Source: Gp6-AA40 sp963772955 (GTDB taxonomy: Bacteria; Acidobacteriota; Vicinamibacteria; Vicinamibacterales; UBA2999). Taken from it: a stretch of DNA of 64,000 nt. The translations under genes were made by a program, and so were the position numbers. How positions within the stretch are numbered: position 1 is the stretch's first letter; each line of letters begins with the position of its first letter. The stretch covers positions 310,001 through 374,000 of the forward strand of contig CAVYZF010000010.1 in NCBI GenBank assembly GCA_963772955.1, in the 5' to 3' direction. This document shows positions 16,223 through 23,189 of the stretch, piece after piece. The notes beneath the pieces were generated by a model. It did not search any database, was not told the DNA's origin, and was given only the letters and a program-made list of their open reading frames with translations.

Positions 16223-16855
16223 ATGGCCAAGCGGACGCCGCCTCCTCCAGGACCACCCGATTCGACGGCCGATCTGGTGAACAAGGCCCGTGTGGGCGAT
16301 CGATCGGCCGAAAACGAGATCGTCCGTCGTCATCTGCCTCCGCTTCGGCAGTGGGCTCGCGGCCGGCTGCCGCCGAACGCGAGAGACCTCGGGGATACCG
16401 AAGATCTCGTGCAGGAAACAATGATCCGCACGCTGAACCGGCTCGGCTCGTTCGATACGTCGCGACCGGGCGGGCTGCAGGCGTATTTGCGCACGGCGTT
16501 CAAACACAAGGTCGTCGATCAGGTGCGGCGCGTGAAGCCACGTCCGTCGTCGACGACGCTCGACGACATCGCCGATGTGGCTCCCGGTCCACTGACCACT
16601 GTGGAAACCAAGGAGACGAGGGATAGATTCCACGCCGCACTCAAGCGGTTGAGTCCACGCGACAACGCAATGGTGAGTGCGTGGATCGATCGAGACTGGG
16701 ATTACGCGAAGATCGCCCGCGCGCTCGGGATGCCGACTCCCAACGCGGCGCGCGTCGCGGTGCATCGGGCGTGCAAACGTGTGTGGAAGGAAATGAATGG
16801 AGAGGACGTGCCACCCCTCCGTCGGAAACGCCAGGCGCGCAGACCAGGTCCGTAA
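16223..16855 (+). CDS. ECF-type RNA polymerase sigma factor
   Basis: A 210-residue sigma-70-like protein. Region 2 is seen as LVNKARVGDRSAENEIVRRH and DLGDTEDLVQETMIRTLNRL, with the classic D-x-V-Q-E-T core; region 4 is LKRLSPRDNAMVSAWIDRDW followed by DYAKIARALGMPTPNAARVA, a helix-turn-helix. The start was taken at the ATG (MAKRTPPPPGPP) with GGGAGCAGGA upstream; the frame is open further upstream but composition there is not protein-like. It lies divergently from the TonB-dependent receptor and convergently with the large patatin gene (20-base gap). No anti-sigma factor is adjacent, as in the ECF groups that are regulated by C-terminal extensions or kinases; the target regulon is unknown. 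Confidence 0.85.
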   Translation: MAKRTPPPPGPPDSTADLVNKARVGDRSAENEIVRRHLPPLRQWARGRLPPNARDLGDTEDLVQETMIRTLNRLGSFDTSRPGGLQAYLRTAFKHKVVDQVRRVKPRPSSTTLDDIADVAPGPLTTVETKETRDRFHAALKRLSPRDNAMVSAWIDRDWDYAKIARALGMPTPNAARVAVHRACKRVWKEMNGEDVPPLRRKRQARRPGP

Positions 16856-16876
16856 AGACCGTATCGGCTGCGACGT

Positions 16877-19800
16877 TCATAGTGCAGCGGGATAGGACGC
16901 CGTCGCTGATGCCTTCGGTCGCGCCATCGTCTCAAACCACGCCTCGAACTCGCTGAACGACATGGGTGAGCCGCTCGCCGTCGCGAGGGCCGACTCCGCT
17001 ACGTGTTGACCGAGCGCTCGATAGGCCTCGAATTGGTCCTCGTCGAAGAACTGATCGGCGGTCGCCTGATGGGGAAACGCCGGGTAGCGGTGGCGATACT
17101 CCTGGATCGCGACGCTCTCGTCCCCTGTGAACGACGACTTCACGTAGAGCAGGAAGCCTTCACGGCGCCGGTTCTCTGCATCACGCTCAGGATATCGGAT
17201 CGTTCCGAGCACCCAATGAGCCTTGCCGACGCGCCCGCGGTCGCGGCGCGAGCGGCCTCGCAAGCGGATCTCGTCGAGGTCGATGTCGATCTCGATGCCG
17301 AGATCGAGCGATGCGCAGCGGATGAGCGTGGCGAGCCCGGCGAAGTGCACATCGGGGTCGGCCTCGCCGTCGCCGATGATGATGTACTTGCAGCGGCGCC
17401 GCAGCAGCTCAATCCCGGCGAGATTCTCGATGTGAGCGCCGTCCGACACGTTGACCCAGCGATGGGTCTCGTCGAGCTGGCTCAGCATCTCTCGCAGGAA
17501 CGCCGTTGGGCGCACGCGCCAACGGAACCGGTCGCCCAGTCGGCCCCCGCGTTGGCCGTCCTGGCGCACATCCCCGGTGTCGCGTTGATTCTTCGTGCGC
17601 ATGAGCGTGCTGATGCTCGATCCGAGATAACCGCCTCCCGAGACGGTGGACATGTAGTCGATGTGATCGAACACGCCGCGCGCGTGAAATGCCTGGGTGA
17701 TCCCGAGGTTGAGCGCCGCCGATCGGATGCCGCCGCCAGAGAAGCCAATTCCGACGAGCCCGTGGTCGACCGTTGGCGTATCGGTATCGCCGCGAACGCG
17801 CTCCCCCGGTCGATACAGCCGCCTCCGTCGGCTCGCGATCTCCCTCAACTCTTCGGCGAACACCTCGCCGAACGTAAACCCACCCGGAGCGGCTCCTGAC
17901 TCTTCCTCCAGGCGCCCCGGATTCGGGACCCAGTATCCGAGGCGGATATTCAGGAGCGTCATGAGCAAGACAAGCGGCGGCGATGTCGCACGGCCCATGT
18001 TCGGCGAGGCCGCCGCCGCCGAGATCGCCATGGCCGTTGCCACGCTCATCTGCGGAAAGACGCGTTCGAGCGTCTCGCTGCGGCAGTAGCCTGTGCGAGG
18101 GCCGCCGACGAAGCGCTTGCTGAACATGAAGAAGTCGCTTTGGCGATCACGCAGCCCGGCATCGGCGCTCCCTTGCAGGTTCAGCGCCGCGTTGATGATG
18201 TGGTACGGAGCGGTCGACCCATCGTCGTATTGACACAGCGCGTCCAGATCGATGTCGTCCTCGATCGTGACTTCGCCCTCCGCATTCGCTCGGATGAGGA
18301 ACGCCGAGGCAATGCGATCGCGATAGAGACTGTGAGCCGACGTGAGATTGACGTCGACCGTCAGCCAGCAACCGAGCCAGATCACGACCGCAAGCAGCGT
18401 CACGAAGATCGCCTTTGGCGCGATGACGGCCTCGGTGAGTTGTCGTTTGGCCGCGCGCAAACCACGCAGCTCGAGGCGGCCGTGTCTCCCGAACTTCACC
18501 TTCGTGATGAGGTCTTCGGCGGCACTCGTGTCGGACCAGAAGCTGGCGCTCGCAATGTGGGCCAGTTCGTCGTCGCCGAGGAGACGCGGATCGAAAAGGC
18601 CGAACTCGTCGAGAATCGTGTCGCGCTCGGCCTGCGAGATCGACGAACCGGGATCGAGCACCATCTCGACGAGTACCTCGCGAGCGAGGCTGGCGAGCGC
18701 CTCGGTGTCGTGGCCGAGCGCCTTTGATGCAAGGACCACGTTGTTCGCAAGTCGATCCGGCCACTGATAGATCCGGAGCCCGTCGACGTTCTCCGGCTGT
18801 GCGTCGCCGGTCGTGTCGCCGGGCCCGGCTCCTGACGACGACATCGTGAACGCATCGTCACAGAGGTCGCCGAGCGGCTTGCGCGCGAGATCGAGAAACG
18901 CCGACAGGCGTTCCGACTCGTTCGCATCCTGACGCACTTCCTCGTGTGCTCGGCGGAGCGCGTCGCGACGCGCGGCGAGAAAGGCGTCCGCCGACGGGTC
19001 AGCGCTCAGTGCCAACGACTCGGCCGGCTGGTCCAACCGGAACGCAAGGATCACCAGCGGGACGCTGCCGAGATCCGCCAGCACCTGCCTCGCGAGCCGC
19101 ACACCAGCAGCCCGAGCGACTTCGGTCGGTGTCGGCTCGCCGGGCGCGCGGACCAGATCGTCGTGACGAATGACGGCGGCTCGCGTTCCGAAGTAGAACG
19201 CGAGGCTCAGTTCACCGTCGTCTGCCGTCGGGGAGATCTCCGCGAGACCGGCGAGGAGGCGGGCCGTGTCACGCATGTCCCGCCGGTCCGTGGCCGTTGT
19301 CGCGTCGGCATCGCCGCGCGTTTCGATCGCCCGTCGTGGAGGGAAGGCAGGCAGTGCGTTCTCCACCAGCCAGTGTCGATGTTCGCGATTGAACGCGTCG
19401 GGCTGGCGAAGTTCTTTGAACACCAGGTCGATCATCTCGGAGCGTGTCAGGAGTCTCGCCATCGAAGCCTTGCCCTCGAGCCTGGCTGTCTCGGCTTTGC
19501 CGGGGACGCTCGCGAATTTCTCCGCCACTCGCTGGAAGAGGGCCGCCTCGCCGACGAGTGGCGCGATATCAGCAAGGGCTGACTGTTGGAGGGATTGGCT
19601 CGCACGTGCGATGCCCACATTGCCGCGATCGGCAGCGGCCGTCGATGCCCTGAAGCGCTCGCTGATCGCTCGAGCGACGTCAGGATCGTCCCCAGCGGCA
19701 CCCCACTGATCCGGCGGCAGGAAGCGCTCCACCAGGTGTCGTCGCAACAGCGCCGCCACCCGATCGTCGTCGCTCGCCGCCGCAATCTGCTCCAGCGTGC

Positions 19801-21145
19801 TGCCGTGCGCCAAGCGGGCGATCCCGCGCCGCAGCGGCGCGAGGTCCTCGTCCGAGCGTGTGGACAGCCGGTGCCCGAGGACGACGAATGGCATTCGCAC
19901 CGAGAAATAGCGACGGTCCCACTCTGCCCGCTCTGCCTCGTGCCGCGCCCGGTCTCGCCAGCAGGTCATCGCTTCCCGCAGGGAGTCCCGCTGAAAGCCC
20001 TGGCTCCCATCGAACCACGCTCGCGGCACGATGTCGCACATCATGTCGCGGGGCTGCTCCTTCATCAGCGCGGTCTCCACGGCACTGGCTCTCCGGTGCG
20101 CAGCGGCAAATGCGTCGACGAGTGGTGTGATCTCCGCCGTGAAGTCCTGCCGGTTCGGGAGAGCATCGATGCTGGATGCGACTTCCCTGAGAGGTTGGAG
20201 CTGCACGTCGAGCGTGTCCAGGCCTTCCGCGCGTTCACCCCTCGCCACCAAGGCAACCGCCGCCACGACGACGAGGAGCACCGTCGTCGCAACGAGCATT
20301 CCGCCGACGGCCAGCGACTCCTTGCCGGAGAATGCGCCGCGTTTGTAGCCGAGTATGAGAGCCACGAGGATCGCGACGACGCCGACCGCCGGCACCGCGA
20401 GGGGGCTGAGCATCATCGCGGGAGACGGTGGCAACCCGTAGACGAGGAAATCGGTGGTGTACAGGACCACGACGAGCGGGACGAGCAGTCCCACCACGCC
20501 GATGAGGGCCATCGCCACGGCCTTTTTCAGCCCACCGAGAAGCGAGAGCAGCTTGTCGGCACCGCTGAACAGCGCCACGCCGCCGGCCAGCGTGGCAAAC
20601 CCGCTCGCCCACCTGAACTCGCGCAGCTCGATCATGTCGTGGAGATACTCGAGCGCCCACGGCAGCGATTCGAGGGCGACCAGTGCAACGAGCGCCAGCA
20701 CGAAGACGCCGAACGAACGCTCGTACCGATCACGCTGCGCAATGGAGGTCTCACTGCCGGTGTCCACGCTCCGCTTGTAGCGGGCGACCGCGAAGATCGG
20801 CGTCATCACTGCGAACGCGACGATCCAGAGGGCGCCGAGCGAGAGCCCCGCCATCGTCAGGTAGTACGGGTGAGCCAACATCCAATGGTGGCTGTAGGCC
20901 AGAGCGACGCAGACGAGCAGCAGCGACGGCAGGAAGATCAGGAAGTTGACGACGACGCCGCGGACCAGGACGCCGACAGCCCTGAGGTAGTCGAGCAATC
21001 CGCGCGTGGCCATGTAGTTCGATCGGTTCCGCAGCCACGTGAGATAGGGGGACTCCGTCGCCCCCCCGGTGAGTGGAAAAGGGAAGGCGCCGGTGGGTAT
21101 TGGCTCGGTTCCGCGCCCTGCAGCGTCGTCAGGTCGGCGGCTCAT
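16877..21145 (-). CDS. Very large patatin-like phospholipase membrane protein with rearranged motif order
   Basis: About 1,422 residues. Residues 45-330 hold seven or so hydrophobic helices, followed by a long soluble alpha-helical region and one more membrane segment (IFVTLLAVVIWLGCWLTVDV). The C-terminal third has every patatin motif: GLVGIGFSGGGIRSAALNLG (oxyanion hole), STVSGGGYLG (nucleophile Ser), AISAAAASPNMG with NIRLGYWVPNP, and VNVSDGAHIENLAG (catalytic Asp). In other large patatins the order is GGGxR, GxSxG, SAAxSP, D-G. Here the SAAAASPNMG block precedes GGGIR. The N-terminus (LRNRSNYMATRGLLDYLR) matches what normally follows the nucleophile module. The start is the ATG at MSRRPDDAAG, 25 bases after the EF-hand gene's stop; the open frame upstream of it overlaps that gene. 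Predicted acyl hydrolase acting on membrane lipids. Confidence 0.85.
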   Translation of the reverse strand: MSRRPDDAAGRGTEPIPTGAFPFPLTGGATESPYLTWLRNRSNYMATRGLLDYLRAVGVLVRGVVVNFLIFLPSLLLVCVALAYSHHWMLAHPYYLTMAGLSLGALWIVAFAVMTPIFAVARYKRSVDTGSETSIAQRDRYERSFGVFVLALVALVALESLPWALEYLHDMIELREFRWASGFATLAGGVALFSGADKLLSLLGGLKKAVAMALIGVVGLLVPLVVVLYTTDFLVYGLPPSPAMMLSPLAVPAVGVVAILVALILGYKRGAFSGKESLAVGGMLVATTVLLVVVAAVALVARGERAEGLDTLDVQLQPLREVASSIDALPNRQDFTAEITPLVDAFAAAHRRASAVETALMKEQPRDMMCDIVPRAWFDGSQGFQRDSLREAMTCWRDRARHEAERAEWDRRYFSVRMPFVVLGHRLSTRSDEDLAPLRRGIARLAHGSTLEQIAAASDDDRVAALLRRHLVERFLPPDQWGAAGDDPDVARAISERFRASTAAADRGNVGIARASQSLQQSALADIAPLVGEAALFQRVAEKFASVPGKAETARLEGKASMARLLTRSEMIDLVFKELRQPDAFNREHRHWLVENALPAFPPRRAIETRGDADATTATDRRDMRDTARLLAGLAEISPTADDGELSLAFYFGTRAAVIRHDDLVRAPGEPTPTEVARAAGVRLARQVLADLGSVPLVILAFRLDQPAESLALSADPSADAFLAARRDALRRAHEEVRQDANESERLSAFLDLARKPLGDLCDDAFTMSSSGAGPGDTTGDAQPENVDGLRIYQWPDRLANNVVLASKALGHDTEALASLAREVLVEMVLDPGSSISQAERDTILDEFGLFDPRLLGDDELAHIASASFWSDTSAAEDLITKVKFGRHGRLELRGLRAAKRQLTEAVIAPKAIFVTLLAVVIWLGCWLTVDVNLTSAHSLYRDRIASAFLIRANAEGEVTIEDDIDLDALCQYDDGSTAPYHIINAALNLQGSADAGLRDRQSDFFMFSKRFVGGPRTGYCRSETLERVFPQMSVATAMAISAAAASPNMGRATSPPLVLLMTLLNIRLGYWVPNPGRLEEESGAAPGGFTFGEVFAEELREIASRRRRLYRPGERVRGDTDTPTVDHGLVGIGFSGGGIRSAALNLGITQAFHARGVFDHIDYMSTVSGGGYLGSSISTLMRTKNQRDTGDVRQDGQRGGRLGDRFRWRVRPTAFLREMLSQLDETHRWVNVSDGAHIENLAGIELLRRRCKYIIIGDGEADPDVHFAGLATLIRCASLDLGIEIDIDLDEIRLRGRSRRDRGRVGKAHWVLGTIRYPERDAENRRREGFLLYVKSSFTGDESVAIQEYRHRYPAFPHQATADQFFDEDQFEAYRALGQHVAESALATASGSPMSFSEFEAWFETMARPKASATASYPAAL

Positions 21146-21170
21146 GGCAGATCCGTTGACCGGCCGGTCG

Positions 21171-21665
21171 TCACTTCGCGTTCGAGAAGCGGATGAACGT
21201 CCGCACGGCTTGTTGCGTCGCCTGCCTCGGCGTCGTTCGGCCGTTGCCGCGCCGCTGAACCCCTGAATTTGGGCTGAGGCCGACTCGAACGATCGACCAC
21301 GTCTGCCGCTGGCTCGAAGCGATCGCATCCGCCTCTGCGAGCGCCATGTCGAGCACGTCGTCGATCGTTGTGTCGGCCTCCTCCATGTCCGCTTCGAGAT
21401 CCTCGAAGTCGATTTCGTCCTCGACGCCCTCGTCGCCACCGTCGCTGAGCGCTTCCAGCATCGCGGCCTTCAGCTCCTCGAGCGGAAACTGACCGTTCGG
21501 ATCGAAATCCGTGTAGATGTCGTCGAGCTCGGCTTCCAAATCGCGCTGGAGAGTGGCGTCATCGAGCAGGTCGAGGTCACGCACCTGTGTGTGCACTGGC
21601 AGTTGAACTAGCGCAAGCACCGCAATGAAGCCGACTACGCTCGCGACGATCCGTAGACGTGACAT
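21171..21665 (-). CDS. Exported EF-hand-like Ca2+-binding protein
   Basis: A 164-residue protein starting at MSRLRIVASV with a hydrophobic signal (GFIAVLALVQLPVHTQ). The mature part is very acidic and contains DFDPNGQFPLEE, a textbook EF-hand loop with Asp at positions 1 and 3, Asn at 5, Gly at 6, a hydrophobic at 8 and Glu at 12. It is flanked by helix-like sequence (EAELDDIYT before, LKAAMLEALSDGG after). A second acidic stretch (DEIDFEDLEADMEEADTTID) is not a canonical loop. The C-terminus is basic (NGRTTPRQATQQAVRTFIRF). It sits 25 bases upstream of the giant patatin gene and is likely cotranscribed. A role as calcium sensor or cofactor-loading partner for the hydrolase is inference. Confidence 0.7.
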   Translation of the reverse strand: MSRLRIVASVVGFIAVLALVQLPVHTQVRDLDLLDDATLQRDLEAELDDIYTDFDPNGQFPLEELKAAMLEALSDGGDEGVEDEIDFEDLEADMEEADTTIDDVLDMALAEADAIASSQRQTWSIVRVGLSPNSGVQRRGNGRTTPRQATQQAVRTFIRFSNAK

Positions 21666-21749
21666 GACGAGACTCCTTCCAGAGGGAACGCGCAAGTCTC
21701 ATGCCCCGCACGTGTCGTTGCGCACGAACACGGCCCGGGTGACCCGCGA

Positions 21750-22478
21750 CTACAGCGGGTTGAAATCGGCCGCGCTACTGAGGTCGCCCAGGCAGCGGCG
21801 CGGATTGCGCGTCAGCTTCACATGTTGCTCGTCGGTCTTCTCGGACTTCTCGTTGCCCGCGCGCTGGACGACGGCACCAGTCAGGAAGTTGACACTGAGA
21901 TCGCGGGTGTCCAACGTCGCGCGGTGCGTCTCCAGTCGGTCGTATCCGATGAGTCTGAAGCATCCGCTCTGGCGACGGAACCGATATGTGATCGTCACTG
22001 TCTGGTACGAGCCGGCACCTGCGAGCAGCGTCAGCGTGACATCGAAGCCGCCTTGGCGCGCGAGAACTTCACCGTTGGCCATCGGGTCTTCCTGGCTGTC
22101 GGATGCGATCTGCGGGATCAAGCGGCGGTTCTGCTCGGCCAGCGTGTACTGTCCTCCGGGTTGCTGGAGCGCGACGAGGAGAATGCGGGGCGGCGCTGTC
22201 ATCGTCACCTGCTGCTTCAGCAGCAGCACGGCGTCACGACGGCCGTCTGAATTGAGGTCAACCGTCTGTTGTTCCTCCAGGATCCAGCCGCTGGGCACGA
22301 AGCCGGCCGGCGTCGCCGCACGAGGTGGCAGCACCGGTTCTGACGAGGATGCCTGCACCACTGACCGCGCGCCGATCGACCAGGCGGTGACCGGCCCAGG
22401 ATTGTTGGCCCGGACGGTCGCAGCGGTCCAGGCCGCTATGATCGAGAGAGCAGCGACGAGTGTGTAACCGGCGCGCAC
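21750..22478 (-). CDS. Exported protein of unknown function with an Asp-rich FG-GAP-like motif
   Basis: A 242-residue protein with an N-terminal signal (LVAALSIIAAWTAATVRAN). The mature domain begins GWILEEQQTVDLNSDGRRDA then VLLLKQQV, resembling one FG-GAP/VCBS-type calcium loop (D-L-N-S-D-G-R-R-D). It continues with RILLVALQQPGGQYTLAEQN, RRLIPQIAS, FDVTLTLLAGAGSYQTVTIT, and RFRRQSGCFRLIGYDRLE. That pattern of one Asp-loop followed by beta-strands occurs in uncharacterised exported proteins of Gram-negative bacteria. It begins four bases after the GH19-like gene and precedes the EF-hand gene by 84 bases on the same strand, so it probably belongs to the same operon. No catalytic motif is visible. 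Confidence 0.75.
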   Translation of the reverse strand: MRAGYTLVAALSIIAAWTAATVRANNPGPVTAWSIGARSVVQASSSEPVLPPRAATPAGFVPSGWILEEQQTVDLNSDGRRDAVLLLKQQVTMTAPPRILLVALQQPGGQYTLAEQNRRLIPQIASDSQEDPMANGEVLARQGGFDVTLTLLAGAGSYQTVTITYRFRRQSGCFRLIGYDRLETHRATLDTRDLSVNFLTGAVVQRAGNEKSEKTDEQHVKLTRNPRRCLGDLSSAADFNPL

Positions 22479-22482
22479 CGGG

Positions 22483-23097
22483 TCATACCTCCCAGATGTC
22501 CATCGCCCTCAACGTTGCGTCGCGTCGTTCGGCGAGCCCGAGCTTGGCTGGTCCGTTGATCCTTCCCGTGATGCTCTCCAGATCCCCTTTGTCGGACAGC
22601 GGCGAGCACCCCTTGGCGTCCCAGAATGCGAACGCCACCCGGCCGGCCGTGGACGGCTCGCGCGCCAACTCGGGATGACCCACCAGATCCATCTGCACGA
22701 TCCCTCCGATCGCCTCGTAGTTCGAGCGTCCAGTGAGCTGTTTGTAGCCGGAGCCGCGGTAGCGCCAACCATCGCCGCTCGCCTCGTCGCCGTTGCCCAG
22801 CCGGTTGGCGTATACGCGATTGGCTATCGCCTCTTGTCCCCTGGCGATCAACGCCTTGGCGTCGTCGATCCCTTTGACGGCTTTGAAGACCGCGTCGAGG
22901 CGCTCGGGCCGATACCGGAAGTCCTCGATCATCGTCGTGAAGCCAGCGGTCTCGACGAAGATCTGGCCCAGGAAGTGACAGAGCCGACGTGGTGTGTTCA
23001 CCGTGCTGCCCGCGCGTGCCGCTTCGAGCGCCTGGGCGTGGATCTCGGCATTGACGATCCGAGGAGCGAAAACCGAGAGCGTGCTTGCCGTGATCAT
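22483..23097 (-). CDS. Glycoside hydrolase family 19 (chitinase/endolysin-like)
   Basis: A 204-residue GH19 domain. The block RRLCHFLGQIFVETAGFTTM carries the general-acid Glu in the H-x-x-x-Q-x-x-x-E-T pattern. NRLGNGDEASGDGWRYRGSG, YKQLTGRSNY and HPELAREPSTAGRVAFAFW are the substrate-groove signatures of phage- and bacterial endolysin-type GH19 enzymes, which cleave chitin or peptidoglycan. The frame is open to a further upstream start, but that stretch crosses a 26-bp palindrome and is low-complexity basic sequence, so the ATG at MITASTLSVF was chosen; no good Shine-Dalgarno is seen before it. No signal peptide is present, so export would need a holin-like or other route. It is the first gene of the minus-strand cluster ending in the giant patatin. 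Confidence 0.8.
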   Translation of the reverse strand: MITASTLSVFAPRIVNAEIHAQALEAARAGSTVNTPRRLCHFLGQIFVETAGFTTMIEDFRYRPERLDAVFKAVKGIDDAKALIARGQEAIANRVYANRLGNGDEASGDGWRYRGSGYKQLTGRSNYEAIGGIVQMDLVGHPELAREPSTAGRVAFAFWDAKGCSPLSDKGDLESITGRINGPAKLGLAERRDATLRAMDIWEV

Positions 23098-23132
23098 ATG
23101 AACCGCGCTTATACCATAGCTCGCGCGCCGTC

Positions 23133-23158
23133 TCGCCCGCGTGATATCACGCGGGCGA
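23133..23158. promoter_or_regulatory. 26-bp perfect palindrome (operator or terminator candidate)
   Basis: Arms TCGCCCGCGTG and CACGCGGGCGA flank an ATAT centre, giving perfect dyad symmetry over 26 bases. It lies 31 bases downstream of the HD-GYP gene's stop and 35 bases upstream of the GH19 start, on the strand shared by both. As RNA it would fold into an 11-bp stem with a four-base loop but has no U-tract. As DNA it is an unusually long protein-binding-type dyad. Either role is possible. Confidence 0.55.
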
Positions 23159-23189
23159 AATGAAGTTACGGCTTGAGCCTGGCTACGCT

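Noticed and set aside
19586..21196. A 536-codon open frame on the plus strand opposite the large patatin
   Set aside because: Arg/His/Asp/Gln-rich composition with no motif, exactly opposite a gene whose own frame has clear membrane and catalytic motifs; a GC-rich antisense shadow.
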